Positions 51,446 to 60,296 of a stretch of DNA of 64,000 nucleotides are shown piece by piece. Both the position numbers and the translations under genes were made by a program. The notes beneath the pieces are model-generated. The model searched no databases. It was not told the DNA's origin and was given only the letters and a program-made list of their open reading frames with translations. Where the stretch lies: assembly GCF_020177265.1 (NCBI RefSeq), contig NZ_JAIVMC010000008.1:186001-250000 (forward strand), written 5' to 3'. This DNA is from Pseudooceanicola marinus. GTDB lineage: Bacteria; Pseudomonadota; Alphaproteobacteria; Rhodobacterales; Rhodobacteraceae. Positions within the stretch are counted from its first letter, which is position 1, and each line of letters begins with the position of its first letter.

Positions 51446-51604
51446 CTGTCTCTACACATGACAGATACTGCCCCATCCGGGATTCCGGGCGCTGCTGACC
51501 GTGAATCCGAGATCTGAAGAGTTGGAAATGCACGTTTGGTGCCGCAGGCCGGCGCCGGACGTTTTCGTGCCCTCTGATGGACGGGCAGGTGAGGAAGATG
51601 CTCT

Positions 51605-52114
51605 ATGACCAAGACCAAGAAACCCGAGTTCAGCCCGAATGACTACGTTGTCTACCCGGCTCATGGTGTGGGGCAGATCGTCTCCATCGAGAGCCAGGAG
51701 ATCGCCGGTATCCAGCTGGAACTCTTCGTCATCTCCTTCGAGAAGGACAAGATGACCCTGCGTGTGCCTACGCACAAGGCGACCGAGATCGGCATGCGGT
51801 CGCTGTCGACCCCCGATGTGGTCAGCCAGGCGATGAAGACCCTGAAGGGCAAGGCCAAGGTGAAGCGCGCCATGTGGTCGCGTCGCGCCCAGGAATACGA
51901 ACAGAAAATCAACTCGGGTGACCTGATCGCCATCGCCGAAGTGGTGCGCGACCTGCACCGCAGCGACGACCAGCGGGAACAGTCCTATTCCGAACGTCAG
52001 CTGTACGAAGCGGCGCTGGAACGCCTGACCCGCGAAGTGGCCGCCGTCTCGGGTGGTGACGAAGTGGCCGCCGCCAAGCAGGTGGATGAGGTTCTGGTGA
52101 GCCGCGCCGCCTGA
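51605..52114 (+). CDS. CarD/CdnL-family RNA polymerase-binding regulator
   Basis: 169 residues. The N-terminal Tudor-like RNA-polymerase-binding domain starts DYVVYPAHGVGQIVSIESQEIAG near residue 13, with the helical DNA-contacting C-terminus (MWSRRAQEYEQKINSGD near 95). CarD proteins bind the beta subunit and stabilise open promoter complexes, mainly at rRNA and housekeeping promoters. GAGGAAG lies nine bases before the ATG. It has its own promoter and terminator and stands alone. Confidence 0.94.
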   Translation: MTKTKKPEFSPNDYVVYPAHGVGQIVSIESQEIAGIQLELFVISFEKDKMTLRVPTHKATEIGMRSLSTPDVVSQAMKTLKGKAKVKRAMWSRRAQEYEQKINSGDLIAIAEVVRDLHRSDDQREQSYSERQLYEAALERLTREVAAVSGGDEVAAAKQVDEVLVSRAA

Positions 52115-52150
52115 TGTGGACGGTCTGAGCCGGGCCAATGCGAATGATCC

Positions 52151-52180
52151 AAGGGTCGTCCCGTCGGGGCGGCCCTTTTT
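52151..52180 (+). terminator. terminator after the CarD gene
   Basis: AAGGGTCGTCCC pairs with GGGGCGGCCCTT (two wobbles), followed by a T-run to 52180. It stands between the convergent CarD and cobS genes. Confidence 0.75.
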
Positions 52181-52187
52181 CGTGGTC

Positions 52188-52925
52188 TCAGGCGATCAGC
52201 ACCAACAGCACCGCGATTTCCGCCAGCTGCTGCGCCGCGCCCAGGATGTCTCCGGTCTGGCCGCCGAGCTTCGCATTGGCAATCCGTGCCAGCGCCAATG
52301 TCACCAGCGCCGCGGCCAGCAGGGCGGGCAGGGCGATCCAGCCCAGCAGGACCAGCGCCAGGACAGCCCCGATGAAAGCTGCCAGAGCGGCCACGGGCGT
52401 TGAACAGCGCCCGACCGCCCGCGACAGGCCAGTGTCGCGGGCATGGGGCAGGGCGGCCATCAGCGCGGGCATCGCGGCGCGGGACAGGGCGGCGGCGGCG
52501 ATCACCGCCCAGGCGGCGTCGGGGGCGGCAAACAGCAGTGACAGCGCGCTCCACCGCGCCAGCAGTGACAGCACCAGCGCGATGACCCCATAGGCGCCGA
52601 TGCGGCTGTCCTTCATGATCTCAAGCCGTCGGGCGCGATCAAAACCGCCCCAGACCCCGTCGGCCACATCCGCCAGACCGTCTTCGTGCAGCGCGCCGGT
52701 CACCACGACCGAGGTGCCGAGACAGATCAGCGCGGCCAGTTGCGACGGCAGCGACAGGGCCAGCGCCAGCAGCCCCGCCAGCGCTGCAAGCCCACCCAGC
52801 ACCGCGCCGGCCAGCGGATAGGCCCAGGCGGCAGGGGCGCCACGCCCTTCGTGGGCGGGCAGGGGCAGGCGGCTCAGCAGGCCGAGCGCGGACAGAAGGT
52901 CGGTCCAGGGGCGGGTCAGGTCCAT
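52188..52925 (-). CDS. cobS: adenosylcobinamide-GDP ribazoletransferase (cobalamin-5'-phosphate synthase)
   Basis: 245-residue membrane enzyme that joins alpha-ribazole to adenosylcobinamide-GDP in the last step of B12 assembly. The active-site motif [17 protein letters not shown] lies near residue 58 and the DSRIGAYG block near 85. About six membrane segments follow. The ATG at 52925 is used; its ribosome site is weak (GAAG), so translation may be low. It is divergent from cobT, which makes alpha-ribazole phosphate. The other cob genes lie elsewhere. Confidence 0.92.
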   Translation of the reverse strand: MDLTRPWTDLLSALGLLSRLPLPAHEGRGAPAAWAYPLAGAVLGGLAALAGLLALALSLPSQLAALICLGTSVVVTGALHEDGLADVADGVWGGFDRARRLEIMKDSRIGAYGVIALVLSLLARWSALSLLFAAPDAAWAVIAAAALSRAAMPALMAALPHARDTGLSRAVGRCSTPVAALAAFIGAVLALVLLGWIALPALLAAALVTLALARIANAKLGGQTGDILGAAQQLAEIAVLLVLIA

Positions 52926-52992
52926 CTTCGCGGTTGCTCCGGCAGGCGCAGGGAATAGACAGGAGGTAGTGGCGACATACAACGGATCCGAC

Positions 52993-54003
52993 ATGACTGA
53001 CAGTCTTCCCTCCCTCGACGCCTTCCGCGCGGCCCTGGCCGCCGCCCCGCTGGCCGACCCGCAGGCGCGCGACGCGGCGATGGCGCGCAACGGCATGCTG
53101 ACGAAGCCGCCGGGCGCGCTTGGCCGGCTGGAGGACCTGGCGATCTGGTACGCGGGCTGGCGCGGGGACGCGCGGCCCCGGCTGGAGGCGCCGCAGGTGG
53201 TGATCTTCGCCGGCAACCACGGGGTCACGGCCCAGGGCATTTCCGCCTTCCCGGCGGAGGTGACGGCGCAGATGGTGGCGAATTTCGAGGCCGGCGGTGC
53301 AGCGGTGAACCAGCTGTCTCAGGTCGCAGGCGCGCAGATGAAGATCGTGGCGCTGGACCTGGACAGGCCCACGGCGGACTTCAGCACGGCGCCTGCGATG
53401 AGCGAGGCGGAACTGCTGGCGGCGCTGAACGCGGGCTGGCAGGCCGTCGACCCGCAGGCGGATCTGCTGGTGACCGGCGAGATGGGCATCGGCAACACGA
53501 CCTCCGCCGCAGCCCTGGCCCATGCGCTCCATGGTGGGGCGGCGGCGGACTGGGCCGGGCGCGGCACCGGGCTGGACCCCGAGGGCGTGGCTCACAAGGC
53601 CGAGGTGGTGGCCCGCGCCGTGGCGCTGCATGCGCCGAAGGCCGGGCTGGAGGCGCTGCGCTGCCTTGGCGGGCGCGAAGTGGCGGCCATGGCCGGGGCC
53701 ATCGCACGGGCGCGAGCCCTGCGCATCCCGGTGATCCTTGACGGGTTCATCTGTTGCGCCGCCGCGGCCTGCCTGGCGGCAGAGGCGCCAGAGGCGCTGG
53801 ACCACTGTGTCGCCGGCCATGTCAGTGCCGAGGGCGCGCATCGCGCCTTGTTGGAAAAGCTCGGCAAGGCGCCGCTGCTGGACCTGGGTCTGCGCCTGGG
53901 CGAGGGATCGGGCGCGGCGCTGGCGATCAACATCCTGAAGGCGGCTGTGGCCTGCCATTCCGGCATGGCGACCTTCGCCGAGGCCGGCGTGTCGGAGGAC
54001 TGA
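52993..54003 (+). CDS. cobT: nicotinate-nucleotide:dimethylbenzimidazole phosphoribosyltransferase
   Basis: 336 residues. It forms alpha-ribazole 5'-phosphate for the lower ligand of B12. Family blocks: [18 protein letters not shown] near residue 42, [26 protein letters not shown] near 68, [13 protein letters not shown] near 165 and [13 protein letters not shown] near 300, which holds the catalytic Glu. The ATG at 52993 was chosen; a GTG at 52969 is preceded by AGGAGG only two bases away, too close to use. It is divergent from cobS across 67 bases. Confidence 0.93.
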   Translation: MTDSLPSLDAFRAALAAAPLADPQARDAAMARNGMLTKPPGALGRLEDLAIWYAGWRGDARPRLEAPQVVIFAGNHGVTAQGISAFPAEVTAQMVANFEAGGAAVNQLSQVAGAQMKIVALDLDRPTADFSTAPAMSEAELLAALNAGWQAVDPQADLLVTGEMGIGNTTSAAALAHALHGGAAADWAGRGTGLDPEGVAHKAEVVARAVALHAPKAGLEALRCLGGREVAAMAGAIARARALRIPVILDGFICCAAAACLAAEAPEALDHCVAGHVSAEGAHRALLEKLGKAPLLDLGLRLGEGSGAALAINILKAAVACHSGMATFAEAGVSED

Positions 54004-54030
54004 CCCCAGCTCTTCTCCTTGCCGGAATAT

Positions 54031-54057
54031 CCCCGCCGGAGGCATCGACCGGCGGGG
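54031..54057. terminator. hairpin between convergent cobT and antiporter genes
   Basis: CCCCGCCGG-AGGCATCGA-CCGGCGGGG, a perfect 9-bp stem. No long T-run is present. Confidence 0.55.
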
Positions 54058-54091
54058 CGACAAAAGGGATGGACTAGGGACGGGCGAAGGG

Positions 54092-55969
54092 TCAGCCCCG
54101 CTCGTCCTCCTCCTCGTCCGACAGCTGCGACAGCAGCGCCGCTTCCAGCCCCTTGGCCAGTTCGCGCGATCGGGCGATATAGGCTTCGTTCTGGCCCGTG
54201 GGAATATTCGGATCCCACAGCTCGGCCAGTTCGCGGATCGCGTCGCGGTCATGGTGGAAGAAGATCTTCTCGGCCTCTGCCGCCTCGAAATCGCTCAGCC
54301 CGATGTTTTCCAGCACGTAGCGCCCGGCCCGCAGGGAGCTGTCGAAGGTTTCGCGCACGATGTCGTCGGCGCCCGCGCGATACAGCTGGTACACATGGGT
54401 GCGATCATAGGCGCGGGCGATGATGTGCAGGTCGGGCCGCTGTGCGCGCGCATAGGCCACCAGCTGCGTCACCGCATTGTTGTCGTCCATCGCTGCCACC
54501 AGCACCCGCGCCTTGTCGAGGCCCGCCGCATGCAGGATGTCGGGCCGGGTCGGATCGCCGAAATAGCCCTTGAAGCCGAAGCGCCGCATCAGCTCGATCG
54601 TCGCCATGGAGTTGTCCAGCACGATCGTCTTGCAGCCGGAGCTTTGCACCATCCGGTTCACGATCTGGCCGAAGCGGCCGATGCCCGCGATGATGACCGG
54701 CCCGTCCTCCGCGATCTCGTCGGGCTCCTCGTTGCCCCCATCGTCGTGCATCCGCCGCGACAGCAGGTCGTAGGCGATGAAGAACAGCGGCGTCAGCAGC
54801 ATCGTCAGGGTGATCGACAGCAGCAGCTGTTCAGACAGGGTGCCGGGCAGGACGTTCACCTGGCGCGAGAAGGAGATCAGCACGAAGCCGAACTCGCCCG
54901 CCTGCGCCAGGCCCAGGGTGAACAGCATCAGGTTGCGCTTGCGCAGCTTGAACAGCAGGCCGAGGACCAGCAGGATCACCCATTTCAGTGCCATGACCCC
55001 GACGGCGATGCCGAAGATCTTCAGCGGCGCATCGAGGAAGGTGTCGAAGTTGATGCCCGCCCCCACCGTGATGAAGAAGAGCCCCAGCAGAAGGCCCTTG
55101 AAGGGCTGGATGTCGCTTTCCAGCTCATGCCGAAATTCGCTGTTGGCCAGGACCACGCCGGCCAGGAAGGTGCCGAGCGCGGGCGACAGCCCGACCAGGT
55201 TCATCAGGAAGGCGATGCCGATGACGATGGCCAGGGAAAGCGCGGTGTACATCTCCGGCAGGTGCGCGGCATGGATGAAGCGGAAGACGGGGCGGATCAG
55301 GTAGATGCCGATCAGGATGACGGCGACCACGGCGCCCAGGGTGACAAGGGTGACACCCCAGCCCGGCAGCCCCTCGACCAGGGACATGCCGTCATGCGCG
55401 GCCTCCTCGGCGCCGCCGACGGTGATCGATCCGTCGGGCGACAGCTGCATCAGTGTCGGCACCGCCAGCAGGGGCAGGGCCGCGATCATAGGGATCACGG
55501 CGATATCCTGGGTCAGTAGAACGGCAAAGGTGGATCGCCCGCCCTGGGTCTGCATCAGCCCCTTTTCCGACAGGGTCTGCAGCACGATGGCCGTCGATGA
55601 AAGCGCCAGGATCATGCCCACGGCCAGCGCCGGCTGCCACTCCAGCCCGAAGGCGATGCCGGCGGCCATCACCGCCAGCATGGTCAGCACCACCTGCAGC
55701 CCGCCCAGTCCCAGCAACTTGTGCCGCATGTCCCACAGCGCCCGCGGCTCCAGTTCCAGGCCGATCAGGAACAGCATCATCACCACACCGAATTCCGCGA
55801 AATGCTGCAGGTCGTGGGTGTCGTGGCCGATCAGGTGGAACACCGGGCCGATCACGATGCCGGCGGCCAGGTAGCCCAGCACGGACCCCAGCCCGAGGCG
55901 GGCCGACAGGGGCACGGCGATCACCGCGGCGCAGAGGTAGATCGTGGCCTGGTAGAGAAAGCCTTCCAT
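54092..55969 (-). CDS. CPA2 monovalent cation:proton antiporter (KefB/C-like) with RCK domain
   Basis: 625 residues. The membrane part (residues 1-390) has twelve to thirteen segments, with LGYLAAGIVIGPV near residue 25 and FFITVGAGINFDTFL near 295. A TrkA-N/RCK domain follows (IIAGIGRFGQIVNRMVQSSG near 415) and a short C-terminal tail rich in Glu. Glutathione-gated KefC has the same layout; no KefF-like subunit lies beside this gene. It probably moves K+ or Na+ out against protons. The ATG at 55969 has AAGGAG. Confidence 0.93.
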   Translation of the reverse strand: MEGFLYQATIYLCAAVIAVPLSARLGLGSVLGYLAAGIVIGPVFHLIGHDTHDLQHFAEFGVVMMLFLIGLELEPRALWDMRHKLLGLGGLQVVLTMLAVMAAGIAFGLEWQPALAVGMILALSSTAIVLQTLSEKGLMQTQGGRSTFAVLLTQDIAVIPMIAALPLLAVPTLMQLSPDGSITVGGAEEAAHDGMSLVEGLPGWGVTLVTLGAVVAVILIGIYLIRPVFRFIHAAHLPEMYTALSLAIVIGIAFLMNLVGLSPALGTFLAGVVLANSEFRHELESDIQPFKGLLLGLFFITVGAGINFDTFLDAPLKIFGIAVGVMALKWVILLVLGLLFKLRKRNLMLFTLGLAQAGEFGFVLISFSRQVNVLPGTLSEQLLLSITLTMLLTPLFFIAYDLLSRRMHDDGGNEEPDEIAEDGPVIIAGIGRFGQIVNRMVQSSGCKTIVLDNSMATIELMRRFGFKGYFGDPTRPDILHAAGLDKARVLVAAMDDNNAVTQLVAYARAQRPDLHIIARAYDRTHVYQLYRAGADDIVRETFDSSLRAGRYVLENIGLSDFEAAEAEKIFFHHDRDAIRELAELWDPNIPTGQNEAYIARSRELAKGLEAALLSQLSDEEEDERG

Positions 55970-56163
55970 GTCATCTCCTTGAGGGGGCCGGCGGGCACAG
56001 GGCACCGGTCACGGGCAGGGCGCTGCAGGCGTCGGGGCGACACCCGGGCCAATGATAGAGAGCGACCCGGCCCAGGGGCAACAGCCATGCGGCGCGCGAG
56101 CCTTGTGCGCGTCCCCGGTCCAGGAGGTCCGGGCGGGGCGCTGCGCAGATCGCGGGCGGTGGA

Positions 56164-58890
56164 TCAGTCGGGCATTTCCAGCAGCAGGTTGCGATTGCCC
56201 TTTACGTAGCGCAGGGCCGTGTCGCCAATGGCCGCCACGCGACCGCCGTCCAGCCGGTCGCCGACCTGAACGCTGCGGATACGCCCGTCGGGCAGGCGCA
56301 CCAGGGCGGTGCGCTCCGACGGGCTGCCGGTGACGCCGATCAGGTTGACGTTGTTCAGGTTGATCGCGTTCTCGACCGTGGCCTGTCGCGCGACCGAGGG
56401 CTGACTGGGCGCGGAGGGGCTGACCGTGGGGCTGGGGATGCTGACGGTGGGCGGAGCAACCGCCGCCGCCTGCGCGGCCGCGACCAGCGCCTCGAACCCG
56501 TCGGGACGGGGGCGGGGACGCAGGGCCAGGTCGGTGGCCAGGTCGGTGCCGGTGTCTTCCAGCTCCGGCTGGGTCTCCTCGGAGCCGTCTTCCGCCGCGC
56601 CGTCGGTGGTTTCCGCCTCCGCCTCGGGGTCTGCTTCGGATTCGGGCGCCAGGCCCTCCGGGCGCAGACGCGGGCGCAGCTGATCCTCCGGCGCGGTGAC
56701 GATCTCCTCCACGGTGTCCGCCGCGATCTCTTCCGCGGGCTCGGTGGCGATCGCTGTCTCGCTGTCTTCCGTGGCCTGGGGCGCGGTGTCCTCCGGGGCC
56801 TCCGTCGCGGGCGGGGTCAGGGCGGCGGGCAGCAGGTCGGCGGCGCTGTCGCCGGGGACCCGTGTGGCCTCGGGCCGGCTGGGCGGCACCACCGGCGGCG
56901 GGCCGGCAAAGACCAGGTGCCCCTCGGGCGTCCGGGCGCCGTCCTCGGTGCCGGCGACCAAGCCGCGTGCGTCGAGGTCGAAGCGTTGCGAGGGCAGCGG
57001 CGGGTTCGGCGGGCTGCTGAAGCTGACCAGCGGGCTGGACTGGTTGGTGTCGGCCAGGCCCGTCACCCCTTCGACCCGGTCGGCGGGGGCCATGGCGGCC
57101 ACCTCGATCTCGCCCAGGGGCGTGGCAACGGGAGAGACCGGGGCCTGGGGCGCGCGCTGCCAGATGCCTGTGGCGGCATAGCGCGCGGCCGCTTCGGCCG
57201 GGGTGGCCGGCGCCGGGCGGATGTTCATCGGCGTCTCGGGCGGGGCGGGGGCGGCGGCCTCCCGGCTCTCCTCGGGCTCTGCGGGCGCCTGCTCTGCCGG
57301 GGGGACCTCTTCGACCGTAACCTCCGGGGACGGGGTTGGTTCGGCAGCGGCCTCAGGGTCCGGGACTAGGGCGGCCTGCTGGCTTTCGTCCGCCGTGGTA
57401 TCGTCCTGCGGGGGCTGTGCCTGAGGCGTTTCGGCCTCGGCGATCTCGCTGGTCGTGGCCTGCGGGACGGCGGCTTCCTCACCTCCCCCAAGGAAGGCCC
57501 AGGCGCCCAAGGCGACCACGGCCACCCCGGCGGCGGCCAAGGCCAGCCGGTGCAGGCGGCGCCCCTCCTTCGGGGGCACGTCCTGTTGCGAGGGGCGGGC
57601 ACCGAAGACGGTCAGCTGCTCTGCCTCTTGCGCGCGCTGTTGCTCTGCGTCCGGGGCTTTGCGCGTGGCGCGTGGGGCGGCAGGCGCCTCCGTCGGAGCA
57701 GGGCGTGCGACCGGGGCGGTCTTCTTCTTAGCTGCGGCGGGCGGTGTCTGTGCGGATGCCTTGGCCACGGCGTAGGCCGCAGGTTCTGCCGCCGGAGACT
57801 CTTTCGGCGTTGTAGGCCCCTTGGTCGAGCGGGCCTTGCCCCTGGCGGGAGGGGGCGGTGGTGTATCGCCCCTGTCCGCGCGGATCGAGACGAAACCGCC
57901 TGCGGGCGCGCTGCTGGCGTCCCTGCCCTTGTCGGCAGTGCCTGCCGGGGCCGGCTTCGCGGGTGTCGGACGGGGGGTGGGACGTGCCTTTGGAAGGGCT
58001 TCGGGGTGGTCAAAAAGGTCTCGGCGGGCGCGGAAGGTCGGGGGAGGCCCGTCATCGCCTGCCGTCTCGTCGGGAGCGGCGGACGCCGCGGAGGGGCCCG
58101 GCGCTGCGGGGCGCTTGGCTGGTTTCGTCGGCGCGTCGCTGGCGGTATCAGGCGTCTTCGGGATTTTGCGTGCAGGTATGTCGGGCTTTGCCGGGGCATC
58201 GCTGGCCGTGTCGGGGGTCGCCCTCGGCGCGGGGGGCTGAGGGGCGGGCGATGTCGGCGCGGTACCTTGCGGGCCCGGCGCCTGTGCCGGGGCGTCAGCC
58301 GGGCGGGTGACCGCCTCCGGCGCTGCGGCGGGCAGATCCGGTAGCCTTGCCTTGCCGATCTCGTGGACCTGCACGGCGTCGCGCTCCAGCGTCTCGCCCT
58401 TCAGCAGGCTGTCGGCCAGACGGGTCGGGCCGAAGAAGGGCTCGCCCAGGTAGCTGGCCTCGCCCGGGATGGCGACGAAGCTGACCGGGTTCAGCCCGTT
58501 CTCGGCGGCGAAGCTCTCGGCCTCTTCCAGCGTTTCGCGGGCCACGGCGGCGATATGGGTGGTGGTGCCTGACACCGACCAGCAGATCGCCAGGTCCTTC
58601 AGCGCATAGGGGGTGGCGCCGTCCAGTTCCGACATCACCAGCGCGCGCCGGTCGTCTTCGGTCGTGGCGCCGGTGAAGACCGACATGTAGCGGATCTGTT
58701 CGTTGGGCAGGATCAGCTTGGTGCGCATCGGCGCGGGATCCAGCGCCTCGCCCAGGCGGCGCAGCCGGTCGAGGCCCGCGGTCAGATCCTCCTCGAAGGA
58801 GACCTCTCCGACGCGCTCCCAGCCCGGCGAGGCGCGGTGAAGCAGGTGGAGCCCGTCGGCCAGGATATTCAAGGCAAAATTCGGTCGCAT
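56164..58890 (-). CDS. large bitopic membrane protein with GspL/PilM-like N-terminus and GspC/PilP-like C-terminus
   Basis: 908 residues in four parts. Residues 1-175 (LNILADGLHLLHR; RTKLILPNEQIRYMSV; DGATPYALKDLAICW; HIAAVARETLEEAESFAAENGLNPVSFVAIPGE) look like the cytoplasmic actin-like domain of GspL/PilM. Residues 176-445 are Pro/Ala/Lys-rich. One membrane helix follows (LALAAAGVAVVALGAWAFLGG, about 448-468). A long acidic Pro-rich periplasmic linker leads to a C-terminal domain from about 845 (NVNLIGVTGSPSERTALVRLPDG...VGDRLDGGRVAAIG...LRYVKGNRNLLLEMP) that resembles the GspC/PilP HR fold. No other secretion or pilus genes are near. ATG 58890 is preferred over GTG 58899. Domain names are my reading and need profile searches. 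Confidence 0.7.
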   Translation of the reverse strand: MRPNFALNILADGLHLLHRASPGWERVGEVSFEEDLTAGLDRLRRLGEALDPAPMRTKLILPNEQIRYMSVFTGATTEDDRRALVMSELDGATPYALKDLAICWSVSGTTTHIAAVARETLEEAESFAAENGLNPVSFVAIPGEASYLGEPFFGPTRLADSLLKGETLERDAVQVHEIGKARLPDLPAAAPEAVTRPADAPAQAPGPQGTAPTSPAPQPPAPRATPDTASDAPAKPDIPARKIPKTPDTASDAPTKPAKRPAAPGPSAASAAPDETAGDDGPPPTFRARRDLFDHPEALPKARPTPRPTPAKPAPAGTADKGRDASSAPAGGFVSIRADRGDTPPPPPARGKARSTKGPTTPKESPAAEPAAYAVAKASAQTPPAAAKKKTAPVARPAPTEAPAAPRATRKAPDAEQQRAQEAEQLTVFGARPSQQDVPPKEGRRLHRLALAAAGVAVVALGAWAFLGGGEEAAVPQATTSEIAEAETPQAQPPQDDTTADESQQAALVPDPEAAAEPTPSPEVTVEEVPPAEQAPAEPEESREAAAPAPPETPMNIRPAPATPAEAAARYAATGIWQRAPQAPVSPVATPLGEIEVAAMAPADRVEGVTGLADTNQSSPLVSFSSPPNPPLPSQRFDLDARGLVAGTEDGARTPEGHLVFAGPPPVVPPSRPEATRVPGDSAADLLPAALTPPATEAPEDTAPQATEDSETAIATEPAEEIAADTVEEIVTAPEDQLRPRLRPEGLAPESEADPEAEAETTDGAAEDGSEETQPELEDTGTDLATDLALRPRPRPDGFEALVAAAQAAAVAPPTVSIPSPTVSPSAPSQPSVARQATVENAINLNNVNLIGVTGSPSERTALVRLPDGRIRSVQVGDRLDGGRVAAIGDTALRYVKGNRNLLLEMPD

Positions 58891-59063
58891 GTGTCCCACG
58901 GATCTGCGTCAGGCGGGGCCGAAAATGGCGGCTGCTATAAGAAGGAGGCGTAACCTCCCGATTTTTCACGGGGACATTAACGCAGCGAGAGGCGCAGGCA
59001 AAGGGGGGCGCGGCGCGTCGGCGGGAAAACGTCGCAGCAGCCTAAGGGCGTGCCCGGCCAGGG

Positions 59064-60059
59064 TTAGCGCATCCAGAAGCCCTCGCGTTTCAGGCGATTG
59101 CGCAGGGCCTGTTCCTTCCGGGGCAGCGGCTGACCCTCGAAGAGCGCGCGCACCTTGGCGCCCCGCCCCTGGTAGATCATCCGCTTCATCGGTTCGTACT
59201 GCTTCAGCACCTTCTTGATCTTGTTGGGCGCCGCGACCTCCTCCAGCACCTCGACCACCCGGTCGTCCTCGCGCGCATAGAGCAGCGGGAAGAGGCGGTA
59301 GTGGCAGGTCGTCTTTCCGTCCAGCCAGCCCTCGGGCAGGGCGTCGCGCCCGCCGCCGAAGGAATGGATGACCAGCGGCAGGGCCACCTGGTCTAGCCAG
59401 GGATCGAGGCTCTGGCAGACCAGCGCCTCTGGCGCGTCGTCGCGGATCGCCAGCGCGTAGTCGAGGAAGCGTTGCCCGAAGGCCTGCGGGTCTTCGTGGT
59501 AGAAGAACCCGGCATTGAAATAGAGGTAGTGGCGCCAGAACTCCTCCGGCCAGGCCGGGTCGAGGGAGCTTTCGAAATCCAGCCCGAACTTGTCGTAAAG
59601 ACTGCGCCAGGTCTCGGTGTAGCCCGGCCCGTACAGCTCGATCTGCGGCCAGGTGCCTTCGCAGCGCAGCGAGGCGGCGGGGCGGGCGAAGTCGAAGGGC
59701 ACATCGGTCAGCTCGTCCAGCACCAGGGTGTCGCTGTCGAAGAAGACGAAGGGGTCGCCCGCCGGCAGGGCGGCCAGGCATTCGATCTTGTTGCCGTATG
59801 GGTAATCGGCGCCGAAATGGCGGCTCTCGAAGGGCAGGATCTCGGCCCCGAGCGCGTGCAGTGCCTCGCGCACCTGCGGGTTGGTGATGCGCGGATCGCC
59901 GGGCCAGAGGGGGCCTGGCTGTGGTTCCGCGACGAAGAGGCGTCCGGCGAAGCCCGGGCTGCGGGCCCGCAGCGAGGCGGCAAAGAGCACGGCCTCGTAT
60001 TGCAGCCGGCCGGACTGGCCGACGATGACGATGTTGAAGGGCCGTGCCTGCTGCGTCAT
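59064..60059 (-). CDS. glycosyltransferase-like protein of unknown role
   Basis: 331 residues. NIVIVGQSGRLQYEAVLFAASLRARSP at the start and DPFVFFDSDTLVLDEL near residue 105 look like the nucleotide-sugar fold and DxD metal site of GT-A enzymes (glycogenin/GT8-like). The middle contains LYFNAGFFYHEDPQAFGQRF near 190, which fits the acceptor part of such enzymes. No signal peptide or membrane helix is seen, so it would act in the cytoplasm. It lies upstream of the large membrane protein on the same strand and no polysaccharide genes surround it. I am not certain of the family. Confidence 0.6.
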   Translation of the reverse strand: MTQQARPFNIVIVGQSGRLQYEAVLFAASLRARSPGFAGRLFVAEPQPGPLWPGDPRITNPQVREALHALGAEILPFESRHFGADYPYGNKIECLAALPAGDPFVFFDSDTLVLDELTDVPFDFARPAASLRCEGTWPQIELYGPGYTETWRSLYDKFGLDFESSLDPAWPEEFWRHYLYFNAGFFYHEDPQAFGQRFLDYALAIRDDAPEALVCQSLDPWLDQVALPLVIHSFGGGRDALPEGWLDGKTTCHYRLFPLLYAREDDRVVEVLEEVAAPNKIKKVLKQYEPMKRMIYQGRGAKVRALFEGQPLPRKEQALRNRLKREGFWMR

Positions 60060-60296
60060 GCCTACCGCTCTGTCTGGACGGCCCGGGGGCCGTGGGGGAT
60101 CTCGGCCGGACTATAGTCAGGGGGGCAGCGGGTCGGAAGGCCCGGTGGCACCCTGCGCGGGGGAATGCCGCAGGCTGCACGGCGCGCGGGCGACGGGCGA
60201 TCTGCCGCGGCGGAAGCCTGCCCGAATTGTCGCCCCACGCAGCTTGCGCTGGACGCGGGGCGGGAAGTCTGTCCGGAGGGCGGGGAGGTGAGCCGT

